Assembly (NCBI GenBank): GCA_020636135.1
Contig: JACJYK010000001.1
Location: 248,001 to 312,000 of the forward strand
DNA from: Lewinellaceae bacterium
GTDB taxonomy: Bacteria > Bacteroidota > Bacteroidia > Chitinophagales > Saprospiraceae
Reading direction: 5' to 3'
DNA length: 64,000 bases
The notes under the pieces are model-generated. The model was given only the letters and a program-made list of their open reading frames with translations. It searched no databases and was not told the DNA's origin. Every line of letters starts with the position of its first letter. Within the stretch, counting starts at the first letter, position 1. The translations under genes and the position numbers were made by a program. Of the stretch, positions 18,385 to 28,234 are shown one piece after another.

Positions 18385-19743
18385 TCAGAGGAGTTGAAAA
18401 ATCCCATAGGCACTGACACCCAGAATCCCGAGGATGCTGAGGATGAGGTAAATGTCATATCCCCTCGAAGGACGAAAGGCATCTGGTGTCCTCCTGAGAC
18501 GGAAATGAATGGCTGCATACACTACGATCAACAACATCAGTGATCCGGCGATACCCCCACTCATTACCATCAGTACAGGCATCTTGATGGTGAGAAACAG
18601 AAGAGCCCATGTCAGTGGAAAGATCCATGACAACCAGGCGATGGAGCGGCGTCGTTGTTCCATGTCGAAAAAATTGATCCAGCCGTATTGCCCGAAAACG
18701 TCGCTGTATTGCCGGGCCCAGGCGGCCAGTGCCCCGAACAAGGTGCTGAACAAAACGATGAAAGCCCCAACCAGAAAGATCAGTTTGGCTCCCGGACCCA
18801 CCGTTTCAGTGTACATCCCTGAAAGGATCTCGATCATCTGAAATCCTTCCGGAATTTCACCCCTTTGATGCAATACGGCAGCACCGAGCAGGTAAAATGA
18901 TGCTGTTACGCCAGTATAGAATACCATAGCCAGCAAAGCATCCAGCTTCATCACTTTGATCCATCCCTTAGCTCGTGTCTCCCAGCCTGCAGAGTCATCG
19001 CGAGGTCCGGTAAAGCGGGCATATCCTTTCTCCAGGCACCAGTAGGTATAATAGATGATCTCTTCACCTCCTACGCCGGTGATCCCAAAGGCAGCGATGG
19101 CATACCAAACTGTATTGTTTGGAAGATGACCCTGGAGTCCGGACCAGATATCAGACCAGTGGATGGCGTAGGGCGTAGCCTGGATGAAATAAAGTGAGGT
19201 AAAGGTAAATATGGTAAACAATGCGATAAGGACGAGCGCGAATTTTTCGATGTATCCGTAATAACCCCGGTAAACCATCAGGGCTACCACTACCGCCATG
19301 ACCAAAACCCAATAGGTGACTGACAGCCATGGAAAGATCATATTCAACACAATGCCAACTCCGCCGATAATGCCACCCACCTGGAACATTTTGATCAGGG
19401 CCAGGTAAAAATAACCGGCCACACTCCAACGGACCTTGCCAATACGCGGCCCGGGAAGGAGCTGGAAGGATTGCATCGCCGTCTCACCGGTGATGATGGC
19501 CTGCTTGGCAAGTTCCATCTGGACCGCGACTTTCACTCCGCAGCTGACCAGAATAACCCAGAAGGTCACGAAACCGGCTTTGGCACCAAGGCTGGTGGTA
19601 GCAATGAGTTCTCCGGAACCGACGATGATGGCCGAGAGGATAAAACCTGGTCCCAATTGCTTTAACCGGCTGAGTAAATGGATCGGGGGGGCTTTGATTT
19701 GCTGGATATCCAGCCGGTAGGGATCAGTGATATGATCGGTCAT
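18385..19743 (-). CDS. Nramp-family transporter with non-canonical metal-site motifs
   Basis: A 452-residue inner-membrane protein with 11-12 predicted helices and the Nramp fold. In the first helix the canonical metal-binding Asp-Pro-Gly-Asn is replaced by VGSGE in GPGFILSAIIVGSGELIATT; in the sixth helix the canonical Met-Pro-His is replaced by GVGGEEIIYYTYWC. Sequence around ARQYSDVFGQYGWINFFDME suggests an extended cytoplasmic loop. The family name is firm, yet transport of Mn or Fe should not be assumed. It is convergent with the plus-strand pair ending at 18360 and stands alone. Confidence 0.85.
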   Translation of the reverse strand: MTDHITDPYRLDIQQIKAPPIHLLSRLKQLGPGFILSAIIVGSGELIATTSLGAKAGFVTFWVILVSCGVKVAVQMELAKQAIITGETAMQSFQLLPGPRIGKVRWSVAGYFYLALIKMFQVGGIIGGVGIVLNMIFPWLSVTYWVLVMAVVVALMVYRGYYGYIEKFALVLIALFTIFTFTSLYFIQATPYAIHWSDIWSGLQGHLPNNTVWYAIAAFGITGVGGEEIIYYTYWCLEKGYARFTGPRDDSAGWETRAKGWIKVMKLDALLAMVFYTGVTASFYLLGAAVLHQRGEIPEGFQMIEILSGMYTETVGPGAKLIFLVGAFIVLFSTLFGALAAWARQYSDVFGQYGWINFFDMEQRRRSIAWLSWIFPLTWALLFLTIKMPVLMVMSGGIAGSLMLLIVVYAAIHFRLRRTPDAFRPSRGYDIYLILSILGILGVSAYGIFQLL

Positions 19744-19838
19744 TCGTTATTTGGTTTCAGGCATTTACACGTCCATTGAAGATACGAAATGTGCCTGCAC
19801 CGACAACATCGAATTCTGCCGGACTGCTGTGGATTTCC

Positions 19839-20402
19839 TTAAGACTCGATTACGTTTTGGAAATGGAGCAAGATTCGCTTACCCTGAAAGATATGCCGTA
19901 ACTGATGGTCGGTGATGATCTGGAAGGCAAGGCCCAGCGGATAATAGAGCCGGCGGTTGGCCGGAGAGGTTATACTTATTTGTTTTGCAACGGCTTCACC
20001 ACTGCATTTCATGAAACCGATCATTTTTTGCTGGGAGTTCACAAAATGGCTGAATACTTCTTTCTGGTAGGTGATGGTGGAAGGGGTCCAGACCGGAAAG
20101 GTCTTGACTTTCCTGGTATTTTCTGGCTGGACGCTTTTGAGTATAAACTTTCCCATCGTGTTGCCCCACCACCTTCGGAATCCACGTAATTCCTGACCAT
20201 TACCCAAGGTAACCTGTTCCAGTTGATCAAAATATGAACGGTTTACTTTGTCCAGGTGATCGACAATTTCGTACAAGCTCCACTGATCAGATTCCGGCCT
20301 CCGGTTGAGGCGTTCGTCATCATGAACTTGCCAGGTGAGTAATTCGGTTTGGTTTTGAATTAATTGTTCGGCATGGCTGAGGAGATCATTGGCAGGGGTC
20401 AT
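19839..20402 (-). CDS. DinB-like four-helix-bundle protein
   Basis: A 187-residue cytoplasmic protein. The N-terminal helix contains QWSLYEIVDHLDKVNRSYF and the C-terminal helix DHQLRHIFQ; the His residues in these positions are the expected metal ligands of the DinB_2 family, in which thiol transferases and many uncharacterised proteins fall. ATG 20402 is used in preference to TTG 20411. It is divergent from the methylase gene at 20544. Substrate unknown. Confidence 0.75.
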   Translation of the reverse strand: MTPANDLLSHAEQLIQNQTELLTWQVHDDERLNRRPESDQWSLYEIVDHLDKVNRSYFDQLEQVTLGNGQELRGFRRWWGNTMGKFILKSVQPENTRKVKTFPVWTPSTITYQKEVFSHFVNSQQKMIGFMKCSGEAVAKQISITSPANRRLYYPLGLAFQIITDHQLRHIFQGKRILLHFQNVIES

Positions 20403-20531
20403 ACGCGGCAATTGGTTAGGAAGATAAGCAAAAAGCCAGTAATTTCTTACCGTAGAGTGTAACAGAGCCTCAATGATAATAACGATTTATAATGGCTCTG
20501 CGTTGTATTTCCCGGGCATTCAGACATCCCT

Positions 20532-20539
20532 TATCTTAG
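20532..20539 (+). promoter_or_regulatory. -7 box-like TATCTTAG
   Basis: Fits TAnnTTTG with one mismatch, four bases before ATG 20544, so the transcript would have a very short leader. No convincing -33 element. Confidence 0.35.
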
Positions 20540-20543
20540 CGTT

Positions 20544-21245
20544 ATGGCACTGATCTTACTTCCTGTTCCGATTGGGGTGGCGGATCCGGCATGGATGCCT
20601 CCGGTGGTGATCGAATACTACCGGACCCTGGATTATTTTATCGTCGAGCAGGTGCGTACCGCCCGCCGGACCCTGAAAGCTTTTGATCCGGACATTGATA
20701 TCGACCGGATCACCTTTTTTGAACTGGACAAGCACCAGCGCCAGGATCCCATGCTGTTGCTGGCTCCTGCCCGGGCCGGTCACGACATCGGCCTGATGAG
20801 CGAGTCGGGGTTGCCGGGTGTGGCGGACCCGGGTGGATTTATAGTGGCGGCGGCACACCGGATGGGGATACAGGTTATGCCTTTACCCGGTCCTTCATCA
20901 CTGATGCTGGCGATGATGGGCTCCGGGATGAATGGTCAGGATTTTCGTTTCCATGGTTATCTTCCTGCCAAGAGACCTGCATTACTCCAGGCTATCCAGA
21001 GCCTGGCCAGGGAGACTGACCGCCATCAAACTGCACATCTGTTTATCGAGGCGCCATATCGCAATGTGGCACTGTACCAGGCATTCCTGGAGGGTTTATC
21101 AGCAACGACCGGACTTTGCCTGGCTGTCAATCTGGGCTTACCCGGAGGGTGGGTGCGCTCGCAGCCCGTTCAGGCATGGAAGAACGAGACCCATCCGGAC
21201 TTACACAAACAACTGTGTGTATTCGTGATAGGGAAGCTGTTGTAA
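20544..21245 (+). CDS. RsmI-like SAM-dependent methyltransferase (tetrapyrrole methylase fold)
   Basis: A 233-residue methylase of the RsmI/tetrapyrrole family. The glycine-rich GLMSESGLPGVADPGG and the following LPGPSSLMLAMMGSGMNGQDF are the diagnostic blocks. Classical RsmI 2'-O-methylates C1402 of 16S rRNA, but this is the short Bacteroidota-type paralogue (classical enzymes are about 280 residues), so I give no symbol. It ends two bases from the convergent gene at 21248. Confidence 0.82.
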   Translation: MALILLPVPIGVADPAWMPPVVIEYYRTLDYFIVEQVRTARRTLKAFDPDIDIDRITFFELDKHQRQDPMLLLAPARAGHDIGLMSESGLPGVADPGGFIVAAAHRMGIQVMPLPGPSSLMLAMMGSGMNGQDFRFHGYLPAKRPALLQAIQSLARETDRHQTAHLFIEAPYRNVALYQAFLEGLSATTGLCLAVNLGLPGGWVRSQPVQAWKNETHPDLHKQLCVFVIGKLL

Positions 21246-21247
21246 TC

Positions 21248-22192
21248 TTAATAAGGACAAATCAGCAGGCGAGACAGGTATCCTTGCTGGTTATTGCCTA
21301 TGCGCCATACGCTGATTCCCCCGGGGATGTCCCGGATTTCAAGGTTTTGTGGTCCCGGTGGGAGGAATTTCTCAAAATATTTTTGGCCGTTTATCCCAAT
21401 GCATTCCAACTTTACAGGACCTGCAAAGTCAGACCTGATCCGGACGATCCGGTTTGAATGAACTGGATTCGGACTTACCGTGAACTGCCCTGCAGGTCCA
21501 TTTTCCAGAATACGGGAAGAAGAAACATCCGACCTGAAGATCCGCAAATGCCGCCAATAACCTCGATAGGCAAAAGCACCTCCGAAATCGGAATTGGAGA
21601 GATTGTAATCAAAGCCGCCGTCCTCGAGGGTCCCGGATACCGTGTCGACCGCGGCACCATCCAGGAAAAACCATGTCGTAGCCCGGGTTCTGCTGTGGTA
21701 TATAAAAAGCTGGTGCCATACATCAACATCCGGCGAAACCGGAATATTCGATATTATCGAGCCGTTGTTTAGATTGACGTAATAATAATCCATCCCGGTA
21801 AATTGATTATAACTGGTACCGATACTCAAATACCGGTAGCTCAAACCCAAAACTACAATGGGATGGAAGATCTGATCCAGGGTGTCCAGCTTAAATTCCA
21901 ATGAAATGCCGAACGATGTATCGGCCAGTTCCGGGATGGTCAGGGACCGGATTAAGGAACTATCATAGGACGTTTGGTTGAAACCGCTAAATCCACCAAA
22001 TGAATAAATGCCATCAGCTCCGGCAAATGGAGCATTTTCGGCAATCAGGTCTTCAACATGCTGAAGAGAATCCTCCAGTGAGTTGATCAAAGGGAAATGA
22101 ACCACCTCGACCAGTGGTATGGCCTGAGCGCTTAAGCCATTTATTATTCCGATGTACAGGATAGGAAGTATCAGGTAATTCAGCCGTTTCAT
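21248..22192 (-). CDS. secreted LamG/concanavalin-like protein with T9SS sorting domain
   Basis: A 314-residue exported protein. It begins at ATG 22192 with a signal peptide (MKRLNYLILPILYIGIINGL, cleaved after SAQA), has a concanavalin-type beta-sandwich (AGADGIYSFGGFSGFNQTSY through YRGYWRHLRIF) and ends with a type IX sorting domain (FTVSPNPVHSNRIVRI and a basic tail). Such domains bind glycans or proteins on the cell surface. The frame extends to 22258, but the leader marks ATG 22192 as the start. It is divergent from the S41 protease gene, separated by 137 bases. Confidence 0.8.
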   Translation of the reverse strand: MKRLNYLILPILYIGIINGLSAQAIPLVEVVHFPLINSLEDSLQHVEDLIAENAPFAGADGIYSFGGFSGFNQTSYDSSLIRSLTIPELADTSFGISLEFKLDTLDQIFHPIVVLGLSYRYLSIGTSYNQFTGMDYYYVNLNNGSIISNIPVSPDVDVWHQLFIYHSRTRATTWFFLDGAAVDTVSGTLEDGGFDYNLSNSDFGGAFAYRGYWRHLRIFRSDVSSSRILENGPAGQFTVSPNPVHSNRIVRIRSDFAGPVKLECIGINGQKYFEKFLPPGPQNLEIRDIPGGISVWRIGNNQQGYLSRLLICPY

Positions 22193-22292
22193 TGTTTGAA
22201 TTGTTTGAGATCTAGTATAAAATAGATGATTTCGCTTAATTCTCCAAGAACAACACACAGTCCATCAACCGCATACGCTTTCAATTAATGTT

Positions 22293-22300
22293 TACATTTG
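22293..22300 (+). promoter_or_regulatory. -7 box-like TACATTTG for the S41 protease gene
   Basis: Perfect TAnnTTTG match 29 bases before ATG 22330. A TTTG at -33 is not evident. Confidence 0.4.
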
Positions 22301-22329
22301 TAAGTGTACTATAAATCTCAATCCGATCT

Positions 22330-25300
22330 ATGAAATGGTTTGTCCTCGCGGTCTCGCTGACCGGTTTCACCTCTATGTTTGCTCAGGAAGCACCTTATTT
22401 CGCTGAATTCCCGGCTCCGAGCCCGGATGGCACGTATCTGGTGTTCAGTTATCAGGATGATCTCTGGAAAATTCCTGTCCATGGTGGAGAAGCGGTCCGG
22501 CTTACCGCTATCCCCGGCAAGGAGACCCGGCCACGTATTTCCCCCGACGGTAAATGGATCGCTTTTTCCGCCAGCCCCACCGGTAATGATGACATCTATG
22601 TAATGCCGGCCTCCGGCGGCGACATCAAGCAGCTGACTTTTCATACCGCTGCCGATCAGATGGAGTCCTGGTCGTGGGATAACACCGAAATCTATTTCAC
22701 TTCTTCCCGGAGCAACCGCATCACAGCCTATAAGGTGGCACTGAAGGGCGGTACTCCCGAACGGCTGTATGCCAATTATTTCAACACCATTCACAACATT
22801 TGTTTTCACCCCAAGACGGGAGCCATGTGGTTCAATGAGAGCTGGGAATCCAGTGCCTTTGAACACCGGAAAGGTTATAAAGGAGCACATAATCCGGATC
22901 TGAAATCCTATCAACCAGATACCAGGACCTATCAGGAGCACACCGATTGGGAGGGCAAGGATTTTGGAACGACCATAGACCGGAATGGAGCGGTCTACTT
23001 CGTCAGCGACCGGGATAATGGAGAATACAACATCTACCAGTTGCAAGCCAATGATGCGGTGAAACGGTTAACCCGGGATGGCAGCTCCTGGTACCACATT
23101 CAGGTCAGCGCCAATGGACAGGTCATTGCCGGTGAGAAAGATTACCAGCTTTGGATCTACGATGTAGCTTCCGGTCGCGCACGCAAGCTTACTTTTAATC
23201 TGCCCCAATACTCCGAATTGGATCAGCCACAGGATTTTAAAGTCCAGAACCGGATCAGTGACTTCGATGTTTCCCCGGATAATAAGAAAATTGCCTTTGT
23301 GTCCCGTGGTGAGCTGTTCGTGTCGGATAATAAAGGAAAATTTGTGGGCCAGCTCAAAACGGCTGTGGATGGCCGGGTTTCCGAAGTGCATTGGTTGAAA
23401 GACAACCTGACCATCCTGTTCAACCAAACGGTGGCCGGCTATCAGAATTGGTTTACCCTACCTGCAGATGGATCGACGCAAGCCACGCAGATTACCCGTG
23501 ATGTCAATAACAACCAGACGCTGACCTTTAACAGTGATCGGACGAAAGCTGTTTATTTTTCCGGAAGGGATGAACTCCGTGAGCTGGACCTGACGACCAT
23601 GAAATCAACCTTGTTAGTCCGCGATGAATTCTGGGAATTGTATCAGAGCCCCGCCCACTATAGTCCGGATGATCAATGGATTCTATTTGAAGCCTACCGG
23701 AACTTCGAACGCGACCTCTTCGTATATCATGTGTCGGATAAATCGGTCCGTAACCTGACGAATACCGCAGTCACCGAAACCGGCGGCCACTGGAGCCCTG
23801 ATGGCAAATACATTTATTATTACGGAAACCCATTTAAGCCGGCCTATCCGTATGGGCTCGATGATCCGGATCTGTTCCGCATGCCGCTGGTGAAAATACA
23901 AGAACCCTTTTCTTCCGATAAGAACCGCGACCTGTTCCTTCCTGATTCCTTGCAAAAGAAGGATACCGGAAAGCCGGTGGTTGTCATTGACAATGTGGAT
24001 CTGATGGAGCGGATAGAGTCGATAGGCCCCACATTTGGCAGCCAGACCTCACCCCTGGTTTTCCAAGATAAGGACAAGACGACCATATTATTTATTTCCA
24101 ATCAAAGCGAAGGGGACGCTTCCATCTGGAAAATGGTGATGGAGCCATTTGAAAAGACCAAAACGGAAAAAATTGATGGGGCAAATACATTTGGTCTGGA
24201 TGTCCGGCGGGTAAAGGACGATTATTATGCTTTGATTCGCGGCAATTTGTTCACCCTGGATTTAGGAGGCAATAAGACTAAAAAACTGGATATCGATTAT
24301 ACCTTCCAGCGCAATCTGGCCGGTGAATTCCGTCAGATGTTTTTTGAAACCTGGGCCAACCTGGAACAGAATTACTACGATGAAAACTTTCATGGGAAAG
24401 ATTGGCCGGGACTGCGCGATAAATATGCTGCTTTTTTACCATATGTTAATACACGCGGTGATTTACGGCGGCTGATCAATGACCTTCTGGGGGAATTGAA
24501 CACCTCCCATTTTGGCTTCAGCAGTTTTGGCGACGAAGAAGATACTTATTACGAGACTTCCACGATGGCGACCGGCATTGAATTTTCACAGACAGATCCC
24601 TATGTAGTGGAACGGATAGTCAGGAACAGCCCGGCCGATGGATTGGCTGCACCCTTGCAGTCCGGAGATCGGTTAATCGCCATCGACGGCAATGCCATTA
24701 ATGCATCACATAACCGGGAATCGTATTTCGTCAGGCCTTCCCTCCCGGATGAATGCTCCCTGACTTTCCTTCGCGGCCACGATACCATCCAAGTCAAACT
24801 GGATCCGGTAAATTATTTCTCCATTCGCAATGAGTTGTACGATGAGTGGATTGATAACAACCAACACCGGGTTGACCTGCAGAGTAATAAACGGATCGCA
24901 TACGTCTATATGAAAAACATGGGCGGGGGAGAGCTGGAGAAATTCATGAAGGATATGGTCAGTGAGGGGGCGCACCGGGATGCTTTGATCCTTGACTTGC
25001 GCTACAACACCGGGGGTAATGTGCATGACGATGTATTGCGCTTCCTGAGCCAGAAACCCTATCTCCAATGGAAATACCGGGGTGGTCAGCTAACCCAGCA
25101 ATCCAACTTTGCGCCGGCTGCCAAACCGATGGTCCTGCTGGTCAATCAGCAGAGCCTCAGCGATGCAGAAATGACTTCAGCAGGGTTCAAACAACTGGGG
25201 TTAGGGAAAATCATCGGCACCGAGACGTACCGGTGGATCATCTTTACCTCTGGCAAAGGACTGGTGGATGGCTCATTCTACCGGTTACCCTCCTGGGGTT

Positions 25301-25446
25301 GCTACACATTGGACGGAAAAGACCTTGAAAAAACAGGAGTCGCTCCAGATATCTATGTGCGGAACACGTTTGCAGATCGGGTTGAAGGCAAAGATCCCCA
25401 GCTGGACCGCGCCATCGAAGAGGTGATGAAACAGTTGGGAAATTAG
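22330..25446 (+). CDS. tricorn-like S41 family peptidase
   Basis: A 1038-residue exported protease. A signal peptide (ending SMFAQE) is followed by a beta-propeller of WD40/TolB-type repeats to about residue 650 (repeated blocks like PRISPDGKWIAFSASPTG and VSPDNKKIAFVSRGELFVSD), a helical bundle, a PDZ domain (NSPADGLAAPLQSGDRLIAI, about 755-830) and a C-terminal S41 catalytic domain. The nucleophile is the second Ser of NQQSLSDAEMTS; LDLRYNTGGNVHDD marks the preceding conserved block. The layout matches tricorn-type peptidases, which degrade peptides. It is a single-gene unit ending in an inverted repeat shared with the convergent gene. Confidence 0.93.
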   Translation: MKWFVLAVSLTGFTSMFAQEAPYFAEFPAPSPDGTYLVFSYQDDLWKIPVHGGEAVRLTAIPGKETRPRISPDGKWIAFSASPTGNDDIYVMPASGGDIKQLTFHTAADQMESWSWDNTEIYFTSSRSNRITAYKVALKGGTPERLYANYFNTIHNICFHPKTGAMWFNESWESSAFEHRKGYKGAHNPDLKSYQPDTRTYQEHTDWEGKDFGTTIDRNGAVYFVSDRDNGEYNIYQLQANDAVKRLTRDGSSWYHIQVSANGQVIAGEKDYQLWIYDVASGRARKLTFNLPQYSELDQPQDFKVQNRISDFDVSPDNKKIAFVSRGELFVSDNKGKFVGQLKTAVDGRVSEVHWLKDNLTILFNQTVAGYQNWFTLPADGSTQATQITRDVNNNQTLTFNSDRTKAVYFSGRDELRELDLTTMKSTLLVRDEFWELYQSPAHYSPDDQWILFEAYRNFERDLFVYHVSDKSVRNLTNTAVTETGGHWSPDGKYIYYYGNPFKPAYPYGLDDPDLFRMPLVKIQEPFSSDKNRDLFLPDSLQKKDTGKPVVVIDNVDLMERIESIGPTFGSQTSPLVFQDKDKTTILFISNQSEGDASIWKMVMEPFEKTKTEKIDGANTFGLDVRRVKDDYYALIRGNLFTLDLGGNKTKKLDIDYTFQRNLAGEFRQMFFETWANLEQNYYDENFHGKDWPGLRDKYAAFLPYVNTRGDLRRLINDLLGELNTSHFGFSSFGDEEDTYYETSTMATGIEFSQTDPYVVERIVRNSPADGLAAPLQSGDRLIAIDGNAINASHNRESYFVRPSLPDECSLTFLRGHDTIQVKLDPVNYFSIRNELYDEWIDNNQHRVDLQSNKRIAYVYMKNMGGGELEKFMKDMVSEGAHRDALILDLRYNTGGNVHDDVLRFLSQKPYLQWKYRGGQLTQQSNFAPAAKPMVLLVNQQSLSDAEMTSAGFKQLGLGKIIGTETYRWIIFTSGKGLVDGSFYRLPSWGCYTLDGKDLEKTGVAPDIYVRNTFADRVEGKDPQLDRAIEEVMKQLGN

Positions 25447-25460
25447 GTTTGAGATTTTGA

Positions 25461-25513
25461 GACTTCAGATTTCAGATTTGAGATTGAAGCAGAAAAATCT
25501 GAAATCTGAAATC
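25461..25513. terminator. inverted repeat between convergent genes
   Basis: A 19-base arm at 25461-25479 (core GATTTCAGATTT) pairs with 25495-25513 with one mismatch and a 15-base loop. It sits between two converging genes and could terminate both. The arms resemble the AT-rich core of the tandem repeat at 27149. Confidence 0.55.
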
Positions 25514-25540
25514 CCCAATCTAAAATCTAACCTCTCTCCC

Positions 25541-27034
25541 CTAATTCCTTATCCAACCAGCTGATACATGTCCCTGCGGGTCCTGGATCTGGTAGGCAAA
25601 GTAGAAGGGTGATGCCTGAGGGACCGACCAGGTAAATGCTCCGGTGTGGATCGGGTTTAGATAGCACCAGGAACGGCCGGTCAGATCAAACACATGCAGT
25701 CTGGAACCTTCCGGTATATTTTGCCAGGAGATGATTCCGGTCTCCTGCATCACGATCAGTTCGGGGATCTCTGTCAGGTGACGGGCACTGGATGAAGCTG
25801 CAGATTCGTAACATCCTGCATCCGGCGCCAAACCCATAGGACGGGCATTTCCTTCGAGATCGTGATCATTCGCATAAGTTGCATCTCCGGCATCGATTGC
25901 TTTAGAGGTGGCGGATAAATGATAGTCCGCTCCGGCGGCATTGACAAACAGCTCGTCCAGGGTGGCTGCCAACCGGCTGTGTTTATCGAAACCCAGCACC
26001 TGCCATTCAAACAAACTGACCTGACTGTCTCCTGCCTCATCGCTCATGGCGTCGACCACTACGTTGTAATCGGAACGCAGATTGGGAAACGACTCCCGGG
26101 ATACTGCGATAGCTCCACGAAACGAATGCTTATTGAACAATATGTTATTAGCCACGGTGGCCCCGGTAGCGCCGTCGTTGAGCAGGATGCACCAGCGACC
26201 ATCACTGGCCTGAACGATGGTGTTATGATAGATGCTTGCCCCGGTGGAGGGACCACCCCCATCAATCGTAAACAAGGCAATGCCGGTGGCGTGGTTCTCG
26301 TAAATCAGGTTGTTGAATATTTCCGCTCCCTGCACGCCGTCCAGGTTGATAGCAGCTCCTCCGGCCGACCCGTTTCCATAAAGGATGTTTCCATAAATCT
26401 TGGGATTAGAACTGATGCCGTCACCTCCCTGGGTGGCGTCGGCATTGATCTGGATGCCGGAAGCATTGTTGTTGAAGCAGGTATTGTATCGGATGATCGC
26501 CCTGTCGCTGCTGTTGGAGACGTAGATGCCATGCTCATCGATGGAGCCTGAGCAGGTGTTGTGTTCAAGCAGCAGGTCATCCGTAAAACCGGTGAAGATG
26601 CCCCGCTCGTAGTTGTTGGTGCAGATACAATTGCGGACGGTACAATGATTTGCCAGGACGAGCCGGATGCCGTTGCGGGGCTGATCATGGACCCGAAATC
26701 CTTCCAGGATCACGTAATCGGCGTTTTCGATGTTGATGCCATCGTTGGTTTTACCGTTAGGCTGGTTGATGATGACCGATTCACCATCGGCCCGGAAGGT
26801 GATGGGCTTTTGAGCTGTACCGGAAGTACGCAGATCAAATCCGCTGTACTGACCATCACCGACCAAAACAATATCACCGGGCTGCACGACATCGGCTGCG
26901 TGTTGCATCGAAAGCCATGCGGTCTCCGGAGAGGTGCCGTCGAGGTTGTCATTGCCCGATTGCTTAACATAATAGGCTGTAGCTGAGAGGGTAGAGGCGA
27001 AGCACAGGAATGTCCCGAGTATCAGTGTTCTCAT
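25541..27034 (-). CDS. secreted right-handed parallel beta-helix protein
   Basis: A 497-residue exported protein. The signal peptide is ILGTFLCFASTLSATAY; DGTSPETAWLSMQHAADVVQ and GDIVLVGDGQYSG form the usual N-terminal cap of DUF1565-type beta-helix proteins, and residues about 75-330 contain many repeating rungs such as NADYVILEGFRV, ERGIFTGFTDDLLLEHNT and NSSDRAIIRYNT, the pectate-lyase-like fold. The last 85 residues resemble a divergent T9SS sorting domain (LHVFDLTGRSW). It probably acts on, or binds, a polysaccharide outside the cell, but a lyase active site is not recognisable. Confidence 0.8.
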   Translation of the reverse strand: MRTLILGTFLCFASTLSATAYYVKQSGNDNLDGTSPETAWLSMQHAADVVQPGDIVLVGDGQYSGFDLRTSGTAQKPITFRADGESVIINQPNGKTNDGINIENADYVILEGFRVHDQPRNGIRLVLANHCTVRNCICTNNYERGIFTGFTDDLLLEHNTCSGSIDEHGIYVSNSSDRAIIRYNTCFNNNASGIQINADATQGGDGISSNPKIYGNILYGNGSAGGAAINLDGVQGAEIFNNLIYENHATGIALFTIDGGGPSTGASIYHNTIVQASDGRWCILLNDGATGATVANNILFNKHSFRGAIAVSRESFPNLRSDYNVVVDAMSDEAGDSQVSLFEWQVLGFDKHSRLAATLDELFVNAAGADYHLSATSKAIDAGDATYANDHDLEGNARPMGLAPDAGCYESAASSSARHLTEIPELIVMQETGIISWQNIPEGSRLHVFDLTGRSWCYLNPIHTGAFTWSVPQASPFYFAYQIQDPQGHVSAGWIRN

Positions 27035-27148
27035 CGTTTTGTTGTTTGATTTGGACAGAATGCTTCAGGACATGCGGGAATGCATTTAGAACGATGAGAT
27101 GGTATCGTGCGGTATATCGGGTCGTTGATTTAACGAAAAGGTCTGGCA

Positions 27149-27745
27149 GATTTAAGATTAATTGATTTAAGAATTCAGATTTAGGGGCCACCCCGACACC
27201 TTTCAAACAGATATACAGAAAAACAACGCTCCAATTTTAATCCGCTCGGACACCCTGGGGATTTAAGATTAATTGATTTGAGATTTTAGATTTGGGGGCA
27301 TCCCGACTCCTTCATACATATACACAACGCTCCAATTTTAATCCGCACTGACACCCTGGGGATTTAAGATTAAATGATTTGAGATTTCAGATTTAGGGGC
27401 CACCCCGACTCCTTCATACAGATAAACATATACACAACGCTCCAATTTTAATCCGCACTGACACCCTGGGGATTTAAGATTAAATGATTTAAGATTTTAG
27501 ATTTAGGGGCCACCCCGACTCCTTGATACAGATTAACATATACACAACGCTCCAATTTTAATCCGCTCGGACACCCTGTGGATTTAAGATTAAATGATTT
27601 GGGATTTCAGATTTAGGGGCCACCCCGACCCTTTCATACAGATAAACAGATAAACAACGCTCCAATTTTAATCCGCTCGGACACCCTGGGGATTTAAGAT
27701 TAAATGATTTGAGATTTTAGATTTAGGGGCCACACCGACTCCTTT
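27149..27745. repeat. tandem array of about 110-bp units, 5.5 copies
   Basis: Units begin at 27149, 27260, 27361, 27471, 27581 and 27691 (the last is partial); unit 2 is about 10 bases shorter. Each unit reads GATTTAAGATTAAATGATTT, then a purine/pyrimidine block containing GGGGCCACCCCGACTCC, then AACGCTCCAATTTTAATCCG and ACACCCTGGG. No open frame is maintained and there are no unique spacers. The end of a unit (GATAAACAACGCTACAATTT) reappears at about 28610-28630, beyond the higBA genes. With 27035-27148, which shows nothing, this fills the gap before higA. Confidence 0.9.
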
Positions 27746-27751
27746 CGTTTA

Positions 27752-27865
27752 GGGCGCATACGCCGTCCCGCCCTGATTCATATCACCTTTGTTATGATTT
27801 TTTTAGATTGTTTAATATTCTTAATTGGGCTTAACTCTGTTAGGCGGGATGGTCGTTATCGCGCC
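27752..27865. repeat. imperfect long inverted repeat downstream of higA
   Basis: Arms 27752-27772 (GGGCGCATACGCCGTCCCGC) and 27843-27865 are inverted copies with two or three differences, enclosing about 70 bases. The right arm ends 9 bases before the higA stop. It may be a terminator or the remains of a small mobile element. Confidence 0.6.
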
Positions 27866-27874
27866 ATATTGTCA

Positions 27875-28231
27875 TCAGTATTCTTGAACAAGCACTTCAG
27901 TAGGGATTTTTAATTCTTTGTTTAATTTGCGGATCATCTCTAATGTTAATTTGCGCTTTTTATTTAAAATTTCGCTTGCCCGACTCTTGTGTCCCAGTAT
28001 TTTAGCCAGATCTTGTTGTTTCATTCCCATTTGTTCCATCCTGAATTTTATGGCTTCAATAGGATGTGGTGGGCCAATTGGATAGTGCTTATCTTCATAG
28101 TCTTCAATCAACATAGCTAGTATTTCCAACTCATCTCCATCCTTTGTTCCTGGTTCAGCATCAAATATATCTTCTAATCTGGCTAATGCCTTGTCATAGT
28201 CCTCTTCCGTTCTAATAGGCTTCAGTCTCAT
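27875..28231 (-). CDS. higA: HigA-type antitoxin (XRE family)
   Basis: A 118-residue antitoxin. The C-terminal helix-turn-helix is complete (MKQQDLAKILGHKSRASEIL, then NKKRKLTLEMIRKLN), and the acidic N-terminal part (DDKALARLEDIFDAEPGTKD-like, around residues 12-60) matches the HigA subgroup that pairs with short HigB toxins. It binds and inhibits HigB and represses the operon. The gene lies three bases behind higB, the reverse order typical of hig loci. Its downstream side is an inverted repeat and a tandem array. Confidence 0.93.
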   Translation of the reverse strand: MRLKPIRTEEDYDKALARLEDIFDAEPGTKDGDELEILAMLIEDYEDKHYPIGPPHPIEAIKFRMEQMGMKQQDLAKILGHKSRASEILNKKRKLTLEMIRKLNKELKIPTEVLVQEY

Positions 28232-28234
28232 AGT

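Noticed and set aside
27149..27745. Possible CRISPR array
   Set aside because: Units are about 110 bp and similar over their full length; there are no unique spacers and no cas genes.
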